Assembly: GCA_029934165.1 (NCBI GenBank)
Contig: JAOZMU010000201.1
Span: 1-6,539 of the forward strand
Source of the DNA: Bacteroidales bacterium
Lineage (GTDB): Bacteria; Bacteroidota; Bacteroidia; Bacteroidales; JAOZMU01
Direction of reading: 5' to 3'
DNA length: 6,539 nucleotides
Below the pieces are notes generated by a model. It was not told the DNA's origin. It did not search any database and saw only the letters and a program-made list of their open reading frames with translations. Positions 1-5,242 of this stretch are shown piece after piece. Both the position numbers and the translations under genes were made by a program. Numbering within the stretch: position 1 is the first letter of the stretch; each line of letters opens with the position of its first letter.

Positions 1-49
1 GATTATTAATTGATTATTATTTATTAGTTTTAATAATTTTGTCCAAAGT

Positions 50-190
50 CTAAACTTCAACCGTTAAAGAAATATTATCTCCAACATTTAAGTCTGATTT
101 AGAACTTACAACAAAACAAGGTTGTTGCTCCATACCAGCAACATAGCAACCATTATCAAATCGTTTTTTTGCTTCTTCAATTGTAATCAT
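50..190 (-). CDS. 46-residue protein of unknown function; candidate immunity or partner protein
   Basis: This frame begins with ATG at 190-188 and ends with TAG at 52-50. It starts MITIEEAKKRF and ends VGDNISLTVEV. An in-frame TAG at 202-200 blocks any longer start. I do not recognise a family. The first 12 residues look helical and charged, and the rest alternates in a way that suggests beta strands; two cysteines (15 and 25) are present and there is no signal peptide or membrane segment. Only five bases separate it from the stop codon of the toxin-like frame upstream, so the two would share a transcript. Immunity genes usually sit in this place directly after a polymorphic-toxin tip, which is why I infer a partner role. 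Against this, 46 residues is short for an immunity protein, and it could be a remnant or a chance frame. Confidence 0.45.
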   Translation of the reverse strand: MITIEEAKKRFDNGCYVAGMEQQPCFVVSSKSDLNVGDNISLTVEV

Positions 191-195
191 AACTT

Positions 196-573
196 TTATC
201 TAAATATTTTACATCCTGGTGGCTTTATCAAATTATGACCCGACCACGATGAATAGGTGTAAATTAATAGCTTTTCTAAAATTAATGTCTGTTTATATGT
301 TCCTCTAAATATTACAGAATACCTTAATTGTCTTTCAGTTAGCACAATTCTATTTTTAGTACTTGAATAAAAAACACCCGAAGGATATCGTCCATTTTGC
401 CCATTACAAGTCATGCCAACTTTCCACACTTCTTCTGCGTGCATTGCTTCAAAGCCATTAAGCATATCTCTGTATCCAATTATTGGATAATCACCACCTC
501 TTCTTACATGCAAATAATAAACCTCACAACCTTGATGGTCAATTGTTTTGCTGAGAATGCGCTCGATTTCGGT
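196..573 (-). pseudogene. 5'-truncated polymorphic-toxin C-terminal domain, GIY-YIG-like
   Basis: The frame is open for 125 codons, from just after a TAA at 576-574 to the stop at 198-196. No ATG precedes the conserved-looking part; the only plausible start is TTG at 513-511, which would cut into the VYYLHVRR strand (residues 18-25). Visible motifs are VYYLHVRRGG, then EEVWKVGMT (48-55), GRYPSG (61-66), a helix TYKQTLILEKLLIYTY (92-107) and a PPGCKIFR end (118-125). This order (YY strand, VGxT strand followed by Arg, then a helical Glu, here Glu100) matches the layout of GIY-YIG nucleases, and the ending is like those of RHS/polymorphic toxin tips in Bacteroidota, from memory. The large N-terminal delivery part is missing. 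I infer an orphan toxin cassette or a decayed gene; a TTG-started 105-residue protein is the alternative. Confidence 0.5.
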
Positions 574-581
574 TTAAAAAG

Positions 582-596
582 AAACCTGACAGGTTT
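582..596. repeat. Palindrome 1 of copy A (centre A)
   Basis: AAACCTG-A-CAGGTTT, 7+1+7 perfect. On the minus strand it is followed by CTTTTT, so it could slow or end transcription coming from rpiB; on the plus strand it runs into TT. Confidence 0.85.
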
Positions 597-646
597 TTCT
601 ATTGATAACTACTACATAATAAATAACTTACATCTCTTTTTAAGGT

Positions 647-661
647 AAACCTGTCAGGTTT
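647..661. repeat. Palindrome 2 of copy A (centre T)
   Basis: AAACCTG-T-CAGGTTT, the exact reverse complement of palindrome 1, closing copy A. Confidence 0.85.
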
Positions 662-673
662 CGGTTTGGTTTC

Positions 674-688
674 AAACCTGACAGGTTT
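674..688. repeat. Palindrome 1 of copy B (centre A)
   Basis: AAACCTG-A-CAGGTTT, identical to the sequence opening copy A, 92 bp further on. Confidence 0.85.
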
Positions 689-692
689 TTCT

Positions 693-734
693 ATTGATAA
701 CTACTACGTAATAATTGATAACTACTACATAATA
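693..734. repeat. 21-bp tandem duplication inside copy B
   Basis: Two adjacent 21-mers (693-713 and 714-734), both starting ATTGATAACTACTAC, differ at one base (G708 against A729). Copy A has a single version at 601-621. This explains the whole length difference between the two copies. Confidence 0.85.
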
Positions 735-759
735 AATAACTTACATCTCTTTTTAATGT

Positions 760-774
760 AAACCTGTCAGGTTT
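760..774. repeat. Palindrome 2 of copy B (centre T)
   Basis: AAACCTG-T-CAGGTTT, closing copy B. The centre bases across the block run A, T, A, T. Confidence 0.85.
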
Positions 775-846
775 AGGTTTGGTTTCAAATAGGCTAATTA
801 GTGTCTGTCTATAAAGGTTATCCACTTATTAACACTTGATTTACAC

Positions 847-1305
847 CTATTTAGAGACGTTATCAACAGCCATTTTTTCGATGCGCCGTTGGTGTCGCCC
901 GCCTTCAAATTCGGTTGCTAAAAATGCAGCCATTATCGCTTTTGCTGCATCGGTGGCAACAAAACGCGCCGGAATCGAGCAGATGTTTGCGTTGTTGTGC
1001 TGACGCGCCAACTGGGCAATCTCAACGTTCCAACAGAGAGCAGCGCGAATGCCCTGATGTTTGTTGGCTGTCATGTTTATGCCGTTTCCGCTTCCGCAGA
1101 TTGAAATTCCGAAATCGTAGTCGCCACTTTCGACGGCAAGGGCGAGTGGGTGAGCAAAATCGGCATAGTCGGTGCTTTTGTCCGAAAATGTACCGAAGTC
1201 TTTAATTTCCAGCACTTTGGTTGCTATTTCTGTTTTCAGAATTTCTTTCAACGAAAAACCAGCATGGTCGGCAGCAAAGGCAATTTTGAATTTATTTTTA
1301 TCCAT
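847..1305 (-). CDS. rpiB: Ribose-5-phosphate isomerase B (RpiB/LacA family)
   Basis: This cytosolic enzyme interconverts ribose 5-phosphate and ribulose 5-phosphate in the non-oxidative pentose phosphate pathway. The 152-residue product has the usual RpiB length. Family motifs in order are ADHAGF (12-17, with the substrate-contacting Asp13-His14), STDYADFAHPLA (44-55), SICGSGNG (68-75, with the catalytic Cys70), NKHQGIRAALC (81-91) and RQHNNAN (101-107, with the general-acid His103). The C-terminal GRHQRRIEKM (136-145) carries the phosphate-binding arginines. I chose ATG at 1305-1303 because it gives MDKNKFKIAFAADHAG, the normal N-terminus; the in-frame TTG at 1344 would add 13 atypical residues and lies inside an inverted repeat. 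No Shine-Dalgarno sequence is seen, as is common in Bacteroidota. It stands alone on its strand here, with the repeat block downstream. LacA/LacB are relatives, but the motifs fit RpiB. Confidence 0.95.
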   Translation of the reverse strand: MDKNKFKIAFAADHAGFSLKEILKTEIATKVLEIKDFGTFSDKSTDYADFAHPLALAVESGDYDFGISICGSGNGINMTANKHQGIRAALCWNVEIAQLARQHNNANICSIPARFVATDAAKAIMAAFLATEFEGGRHQRRIEKMAVDNVSK

Positions 1306-1334
1306 ATTTACTTGATTTATTGTTAGTTGTATAG

Positions 1335-1353
1335 TTATCAACAATGTTGATAA
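1335..1353. promoter_or_regulatory. 19-bp inverted repeat in the rpiB leader
   Basis: TTATCAACA-A-TGTTGATAA is a perfect 9+1+9 inverted repeat centred 39 bases before the rpiB ATG. If the -7-like box at 1382-1375 is real, it lies in the 5' untranslated part of the message. It could be an operator for a dimeric regulator. Each arm is also one base away from the DnaA box TTATCCACA, so paired weak DnaA sites are an alternative. Confidence 0.5.
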
Positions 1354-1374
1354 GTCAACGATTAAACTGTTTTA

Positions 1375-1382
1375 CAAACATA
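1375..1382 (-). promoter_or_regulatory. Candidate -7 box for rpiB
   Basis: Read on the minus strand this is TATGTTTG, a full match to the Bacteroidota -7 consensus TAnnTTTG, 70 bases before the rpiB start. I see no TTTG or TTG at the expected -33 spacing, so the promoter is only half supported. Confidence 0.35.
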
Positions 1383-1390
1383 CAAAATCA

Positions 1391-1428
1391 TATTAAATTT
1401 GTTGCTTTATTATTGTGTTGGTTTTACA
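1391..1428. repeat. Direct repeat, left copy, bordering the GC-rich island
   Basis: TATTAAATTTGTTGCTTTAT followed by TATTGTGTTGGTTTTACA. The first 20 bases match the right copy at 1697 in 19 of 20 positions, and the rest matches with small gaps. In one frame it reads IKFVALLLCW, similar to the right copy, but there is no start codon. Confidence 0.6.
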
Positions 1429-1439
1429 ATTTGTAATTT

Positions 1440-1672
1440 TCGTGGTACGACTTCAAGCCGGGCTACGGATAAAAATTGTGCTACGAAAAAAAGTTGTCAA
1501 ATCGCTGGCTACGAAGCTGTTGCGGCAGGGATTGTAGCGGTAGCTTGCCGAAGTGGCTGGCGTGTTTTGGCTGGCGGGGCAGAGCGACCAAAGGAAGCTC
1601 CTGCCACGACATTGCCAAAACCGCAAGCCACAAGGCAACTACAAGCGGAAAGCCCGAAGCCGCCCTAAAAAA
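1440..1672. other. GC-rich non-coding island, probable dispersed repeat element
   Basis: By hand count 1501-1670 is about 59% G+C, while the DNA to its right is about 30%. Several frames on both strands are open through it, but none gives a recognisable protein and each starts or ends inside the AT-rich flanks. The string GCGGCAGGGATTGTAGCGG (1522-1540) and the ending GCGGAAAGCCCGAAGCCGCC remind me of sequences repeated between genes in other Bacteroidota genomes, but this is memory and was not searched. It is flanked by an imperfect direct repeat. A mobile or structural-RNA element is the likely explanation. Confidence 0.45.
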
Positions 1673-1682
1673 TATTATTTTT

Positions 1683-1751
1683 ATGAACAAAGTTTGTATT
1701 AAATTTGTGGCTTTATTTATTGTGTCGGTTTTTGCTTTTACAGATATTTAA
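1683..1751 (+). other. 22-residue frame resembling a signal peptide; possible gene relic
   Basis: ATG at 1683 opens MNKVCIKFVALFIVSVFAF and ends at TAA three residues later. A lysine-containing start and a hydrophobic core are what a Sec signal peptide looks like, yet no mature protein follows. It overlaps the right copy of the direct repeat. It may be the 5' scar of a lost secreted-protein gene, or chance. Confidence 0.2.
1697..1742. repeat. Direct repeat, right copy, bordering the GC-rich island
   Basis: TATTAAATTTGTGGCTTTAT followed by TTATTGTGTCGG and a T-rich end, 306 bp from the left copy. The pair encloses the GC-rich island. Confidence 0.6.
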
Positions 1752-1771
1752 GGTTTAAGACCTATTTTTTT
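1751..1771 (+). terminator. Weak terminator-like hairpin with T7
   Basis: AGGTT-TAA-GACCT (five pairs including one G-T) followed by A and seven T. The stem is short, and no well-supported gene lies directly upstream. Confidence 0.2.
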
Positions 1772-1959
1772 ATGATGCGTCTAAGCTGTGAATTAGTAAC
1801 TTAGGTTAAAAAAAATCGTAAGAATTTTTGTAAGAGTAGTTAGTAAATCGTTGTCTCAATATTAAAAATGACAGGGCAGTTATATGAAACATGCCATTAT
1901 TTTGGCAAAATAAGTTATTAACAAATTAACAATTGGATTTTTGGGAGTTGGTTTAACGG

Positions 1960-1988
1960 TTTGATTGTCTTTTGTTTTGGTAGGTTTG
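1960..1988 (+). promoter_or_regulatory. Candidate promoter facing nadA
   Basis: TTTG at 1960-1963 and TAGGTTTG at 1981-1988 are separated by 17 bases and match the Bacteroidota -33 and -7 boxes. It lies over 500 bp before nadA, so it would give a very long leader or a separate small RNA. Confidence 0.3.
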
Positions 1989-2404
1989 GCGCGGTTTTGC
2001 GAATTGTTGATAACTTTGAGGCTTGAGAAAAAGCATAGAATTTAATAATGAAATAGTTACGAAATGGGACTCCCCTACCCGACCACAAACAAGGTTCAAA
2101 TAGACAATTGTTTAGGTGCTTTTTGCAATTTTACGGTGTCTGTTTCGTTGATAAGTGTTGAAAATTGCCGGAAAGTTTTTCTTGGTATTTTGCTCGGAAT
2201 TTTGTAAGCAGGGAATGTTTTGAACTTACAAATCAATTTTTCATTTTTATGAGAAAAGAAATCAACAGGTTTTGAATGGTTTTTAACGTAAAAAATTATC
2301 AAATAATAACTTTTCTTTGACTAATTAACAATTGTTGATAAAGTTTGGAATCTGCGAATAATCATCGAATTAGAAAAAAATGATGGCTTAAAAAGTGTCA
2401 ATTG

Positions 2405-2442
2405 TTTTCGGAAATTTGAAAACGCAAATAATTTTCGGAAAA
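2405..2442 (+). promoter_or_regulatory. Duplicated TTTTCGGAAA motif before nadA
   Basis: TTTTCGGAAA occurs at 2405-2414 and 2432-2441, 27 bp apart. The second copy extends to a perfect 5+1+5 palindrome, TTTTCGGAAAA. It ends 72 bp before the nadA start, a reasonable place for an operator, but short A/T-rich repeats arise easily by chance. Confidence 0.2.
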
Positions 2443-2464
2443 GTTTTACAGGTTATCAACCGAC

Positions 2465-2514
2465 TATTATTATTATCATATTTTAAATTTAATTAAATAT
2501 ATTATATATATAAT
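2465..2514. other. 50-bp A+T tract directly before nadA
   Basis: 49 of 50 bases are A or T. There is no G, so nadA has no Shine-Dalgarno sequence; an unstructured A/T-rich leader is the normal start context in Bacteroidota. The same tract would also be easy to unwind. Confidence 0.7.
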
Positions 2515-3507
2515 ATGGATAAACAAGATTTGGTTACGAAGGGTTTTCTTGATGTTGAAATCGACTCGAAGGTTGATTTTGTTTCGGAAATTAATAAATT
2601 GAAAAAAGAGAAAAATGCGATTGTTTTGGCGCACTTTTATCAAACCGGTGATATTCAAGATGTTGCGGATTTTATTGGAGATAGTTTGGCTCTTTCGCAA
2701 AAAGCTGCCGAGACGGATGCGGATATGATTGTTTTTGCGGGCGTGCATTTTATGGCGGAGACTGCAAAGATGCTTTCGCCACAGAAAAAAGTGCTTTTGC
2801 CGGATTTGCTGGCTGGTTGTTCGTTAGCAGATTCGTGTCCGGCTTCCGATTTCGCGGAATTTGTTGCCAAGCACCCCGACCATACCGTTGTAACATATAT
2901 CAACACCACGGCTGCGATAAAAGCTCTGACGGATATAACTTGCACCTCGTCGAATGCTCGCGAGATTATCGAAAACTTGCCACTAGAGACGAAAATAATC
3001 TTTGCCCCAGACAGGAACTTGGGAAATTACATTAGTGGCGTTACAGGGCGCGAAATGGTGCTTTGGGACGGAGCTTGCCACGTGCATCAGGAGTTCTCTC
3101 TGGAACGAATTTTGGCGTTGAAAAAAGAGCATCCAGACTCAAAAATTTTGGCGCACCCAGAATGTCGAAAGGCTGTTTTGCTGGTTTCGGATTTTGTTGG
3201 TTCTACATCGGCAATTTTGAATTTTAGCAAGAAAGACGATGGCAAGAAATACATCGTGGCTACGGAGTCTGGAATTTTGCATCAGATGACAAAGGATAGC
3301 CCTGAGAAAATATTTATTCCGGCTCCACCCGAAGATTCAACTTGTGGTTGTAACGATTGTAATTACATGAAACTGAACACTTTGAAGAAACTTTATGTTT
3401 GCATGAAATACGAACTTCCAGAAATTGTGATGGACGAAGATTTGCGGAAAAAAGCCTTGCGCCCTATTCAGCGTATGTTGGATATTTCGGCAAAATTGGG
3501 ACTTTAA
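2515..3507 (+). CDS. nadA: Quinolinate synthase NadA
   Basis: NadA condenses iminoaspartate (made by NadB or an aspartate dehydrogenase) with dihydroxyacetone phosphate to quinolinate, the first committed intermediate of de novo NAD synthesis. It is a cytosolic [4Fe-4S] enzyme. The 330 residues cover the complete three-lobed family. Motifs are AHFYQTGDIQDVADFIGDS (39-57), FAGVHFMAETAKML (74-87), LLPDLLAGCSLADSC (94-108), YINTTAAIKA (128-137), TCTSSNA (142-148), HPECRKA (214-220), ATESGIL (249-255) and TCGCNDCNYMKLN (276-288). The three cluster ligands are probably Cys102, Cys217 and Cys282, with Cys277/279 close by. The cluster binds oxygen-sensitively in known homologues. ATG at 2515 gives a short lead-in before the core and follows an A/T-only leader. 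The next gene starts 69 bases downstream on the same strand. nadB and nadC are not in the window. Confidence 0.96.
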   Translation: MDKQDLVTKGFLDVEIDSKVDFVSEINKLKKEKNAIVLAHFYQTGDIQDVADFIGDSLALSQKAAETDADMIVFAGVHFMAETAKMLSPQKKVLLPDLLAGCSLADSCPASDFAEFVAKHPDHTVVTYINTTAAIKALTDITCTSSNAREIIENLPLETKIIFAPDRNLGNYISGVTGREMVLWDGACHVHQEFSLERILALKKEHPDSKILAHPECRKAVLLVSDFVGSTSAILNFSKKDDGKKYIVATESGILHQMTKDSPEKIFIPAPPEDSTCGCNDCNYMKLNTLKKLYVCMKYELPEIVMDEDLRKKALRPIQRMLDISAKLGL

Positions 3508-3576
3508 TTTAAGGCGTGGTTATTTTTCGCGTTATTTACGTAACAGCTTATTTATACTTATTTTTCCTTTTGTTTT

Positions 3577-5106
3577 ATGCAAAAAAAGAAGATTTTATTC
3601 GCCATTTTCATTGCTTTGGTTGGCTTTGCACAGGCGCAAGACCCTGTAAAACCTAATGGTTATAATATTTTTCGTTATGGCGACGGACAAATTGCCAGCG
3701 AAGGAAATATGCGCGATGGAAAGCCTGACGGCTACTGGAAAACGTATCACGTAAACGGAAAAATGAAATCTGAGGGCAACCGAAATGAGTATTTGCTGGA
3801 TAGTGTTTGGGTTTTTTATGATGAGAATGGCGATACTACCGAGTTGATAAATTATTTATATGGGCAAAAAAACGGCTGGTATAGAAAATATCAGGCTTCG
3901 GACAAGGACGAAAATTTGAAAAACTTACCGATTGTTGAAGAATTGTACATCGGCAATAAAGTTGCTGGAAAAGCCTATTATTACTACAAAAGCGGAAAAT
4001 TGCATAAATTGTTGCAGTATGAAAACGGAAAACGCCACGGGAAGGGTTTGGAATATTCTGAGGACGGAAAAGTGATAACAATTTGGAGCTATAAGAATGA
4101 TTTTATGTACGATAAGGAATACATAAATCGTCAAAATCGTCTTGGAAAAAAGGACGGAACTTGGAAGGAGTTTCATGCGAACAACAAAGTACGTATTGAA
4201 GCGCATTATCGTAGTGGTAAGTTACACGGATATTACAAAGAATTTGATAAACGTGGGCGGCTGTTACAAACCATGCGTTACGATAAAGGCGAATTGGTTA
4301 TCATGAACACCGATGATATTGATAAAGTGGAAGTTAAGAAGCAATTTTTTGACAATGGCGTTGTAAAATCACAGGGCGGATACAAAGATGGAAAACCTGT
4401 TGGTGTGCATCGTACTTTTGCAGAAAATGGCAAGGTGTCGGCTTCTACGAGTTATGATGAAAAAAGCTGTAAAATTGCCGATGGAATTGTCGATGCTTCG
4501 GGCAAAAAACAGGGCAAATGGACGCTATATTTTGCTAATGGCAAAAAACGTTCTGTGGGTAATTATAAAAATAATAAGCGACACGGAAAGTGGGAATTTT
4601 TCTTTGCAAATGGAAAATCTGAGCAAAAGGGAAAGTATGTAAAAGGCTATCCTGTTGGCGATTGGACATGGTATTATGCAAGCGGAAACGTTTGGCGCAC
4701 GGAGTCGTTTCTACGCGGAAAAGAGGAAGGCATGGCTGTCGAATATTCGGATTCTGAAACAGTGATTGCCAAAGGAGAATACATTGATGGCGAGAAAGAT
4801 GGTGTTTGGTTTTATAACGTAGGCGAGCATACGGAAGAGGGTTTGTATCAAGGTGGTTTTAAAGAGAAGGTTTGGAAGTACTATTATCTTGATGGCACGC
4901 TGAAATTTGAAGGAAAATTTTCTATCGGAAACGCAAATGGGAAGCATAAATGGTACGACAAAAACGGAAAACTTTTCTCGGAGGGGGAATTTCGCGCTGG
5001 CGAAAAAGTTGGCACTTGGTATAAATTTGATGAAGCAGGAATAATTGTTTTTTCTGTTACCTATCAAAGTGGCGAAGAGGTGAAAGTTGATGGGAGTGGA
5101 CTTTAA
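3577..5106 (+). CDS. Secreted MORN-2 repeat protein (YwqK-like repeats)
   Basis: The 509-residue product starts with a clear Sec signal peptide: MQKKK, a hydrophobic core ILFAIFIALVGF, and a likely cut after AQA (residue 20). No lipobox cysteine or C-terminal sorting domain is seen, so a periplasmic or secreted protein is likely. The rest is a chain of about 15 repeats of the form GKxxGxWxxYxxNGKxxxEGxY. Cores begin near residues 48, 76, 96, 151, 190, 214, 272, 309, 333, 357, 381, 405, 428, 451 and 475. From 309 to 475 the spacing is 23-24 residues, a regular beta-hairpin solenoid; before that it is looser, with an insertion at about 235-255. Databases often label such proteins 'YwqK family antitoxin', but nothing here supports an antitoxin role. 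Function is unknown; surface or envelope binding is a guess. It lies 69 bases after nadA and 136 before ruvB. Confidence 0.9.
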   Translation: MQKKKILFAIFIALVGFAQAQDPVKPNGYNIFRYGDGQIASEGNMRDGKPDGYWKTYHVNGKMKSEGNRNEYLLDSVWVFYDENGDTTELINYLYGQKNGWYRKYQASDKDENLKNLPIVEELYIGNKVAGKAYYYYKSGKLHKLLQYENGKRHGKGLEYSEDGKVITIWSYKNDFMYDKEYINRQNRLGKKDGTWKEFHANNKVRIEAHYRSGKLHGYYKEFDKRGRLLQTMRYDKGELVIMNTDDIDKVEVKKQFFDNGVVKSQGGYKDGKPVGVHRTFAENGKVSASTSYDEKSCKIADGIVDASGKKQGKWTLYFANGKKRSVGNYKNNKRHGKWEFFFANGKSEQKGKYVKGYPVGDWTWYYASGNVWRTESFLRGKEEGMAVEYSDSETVIAKGEYIDGEKDGVWFYNVGEHTEEGLYQGGFKEKVWKYYYLDGTLKFEGKFSIGNANGKHKWYDKNGKLFSEGEFRAGEKVGTWYKFDEAGIIVFSVTYQSGEEVKVDGSGL

Positions 5107-5174
5107 GAACTTTATCAAAAATGTCAACCCCAAGATTGCTTTTTTGTCAAACTTCCGAAAACATAAAACAGCAT

Positions 5175-5207
5175 TTTGGCAAATTCGATGAAAGAGCTTT
5201 ATGTGTT
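5175..5207 (+). promoter_or_regulatory. Weak candidate promoter for ruvB
   Basis: TTTG at 5175-5178 is followed after 21 bases by TATGTGTT (5200-5207), an imperfect -7 box, about 35 bases before the ruvB ATG. The 136-bp gap after the MORN gene also suggests a separate promoter. Confidence 0.2.
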
Positions 5208-5242
5208 GAAATATAAATGAATAGAAGAGAATAATAGCAAAA

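Larger units (their letters stand above)
569..786. repeat. Two tandem copies of a palindrome-bounded intergenic repeat
   Basis: Copy A (582-661) and copy B (674-774) each begin with AAACCTGACAGGTTT and end with AAACCTGTCAGGTTT. Both 15-mers are perfect palindromes except for the centre base, so the two ends of each copy are exact inverted repeats of each other. The cores share TTCTATTGATAACTACTAC and a 3' part reading AATAACTTACATCTCTTTTTAA. A GGTTTGGTTTC spacer follows each copy (663-673 and 776-786). Copy B is longer because of a 21-bp internal duplication. The block lies between the toxin remnant and the end of rpiB. It could be a non-autonomous mobile repeat, a REP-like element or paired weak terminators; the hairpin ends run into T5 on both outer sides. 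Confidence 0.85.
1752..2514. other. Long non-coding AT-rich region with origin-like features
   Basis: No supported gene lies here; short frames are random-looking. By hand count 1752-2460 contains about 138 G and 77 C, a strong G bias that coding cannot explain. DnaA-box-like 9-mers, all imperfect, are TGTTGATAA at 2005 and 2333, CGTTGATAA at 2146, TTATTAACA at 1915 and TTATCAACC at 2453. A 50-bp tract with a single C (2465-2514) ends the region. Genes diverge from it: rpiB leftward, nadA, the MORN gene and ruvB rightward. These features would suit a replication origin, but no perfect TTATCCACA is present and no dnaA or dnaN is nearby. Confidence 0.3.

Noticed and set aside
397..648. 83-residue plus-strand frame
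   Set aside because: It is antisense to the toxin-like frame and runs into the repeat block; its C-terminal part is translated repeat sequence.
582..774. CRISPR array
   Set aside because: Only two irregular copies, the repeated part is longer than the non-repeated part, there are no unique spacers and no cas genes.
1399..1751. Overlapping plus- and minus-strand frames of 60-90 codons in the GC-rich island
   Set aside because: Several frames are open at once because the segment is GC-rich, none shows a family or sensible composition, and the island looks like a repeat element.
1868..1921. 17-codon frame MTGQLYETCHYF...
   Set aside because: Too short, with no promoter, ribosome site or partner; expected by chance in this DNA.
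2096..2302. 68-residue minus-strand frame
   Set aside because: It needs a TTG start with no ATG upstream before a stop, has no recognisable motif, and its composition follows the AT-rich background.
1306..2514. tRNA or rRNA gene in the long gap
   Set aside because: No cloverleaf pattern, TTCGA-type T loop or rRNA core sequence was found by eye on either strand.
3577..5106. MORN protein as an antitoxin of the left-end toxin tip
   Set aside because: It is 3 kb away on the other strand, carries a signal peptide, and the antitoxin label for YwqK-like repeats is only a database name.
5188..5220. 10-codon frame MKELYVLKYK before ruvB as an upstream peptide
   Set aside because: No support beyond start and stop; too short to separate from chance.
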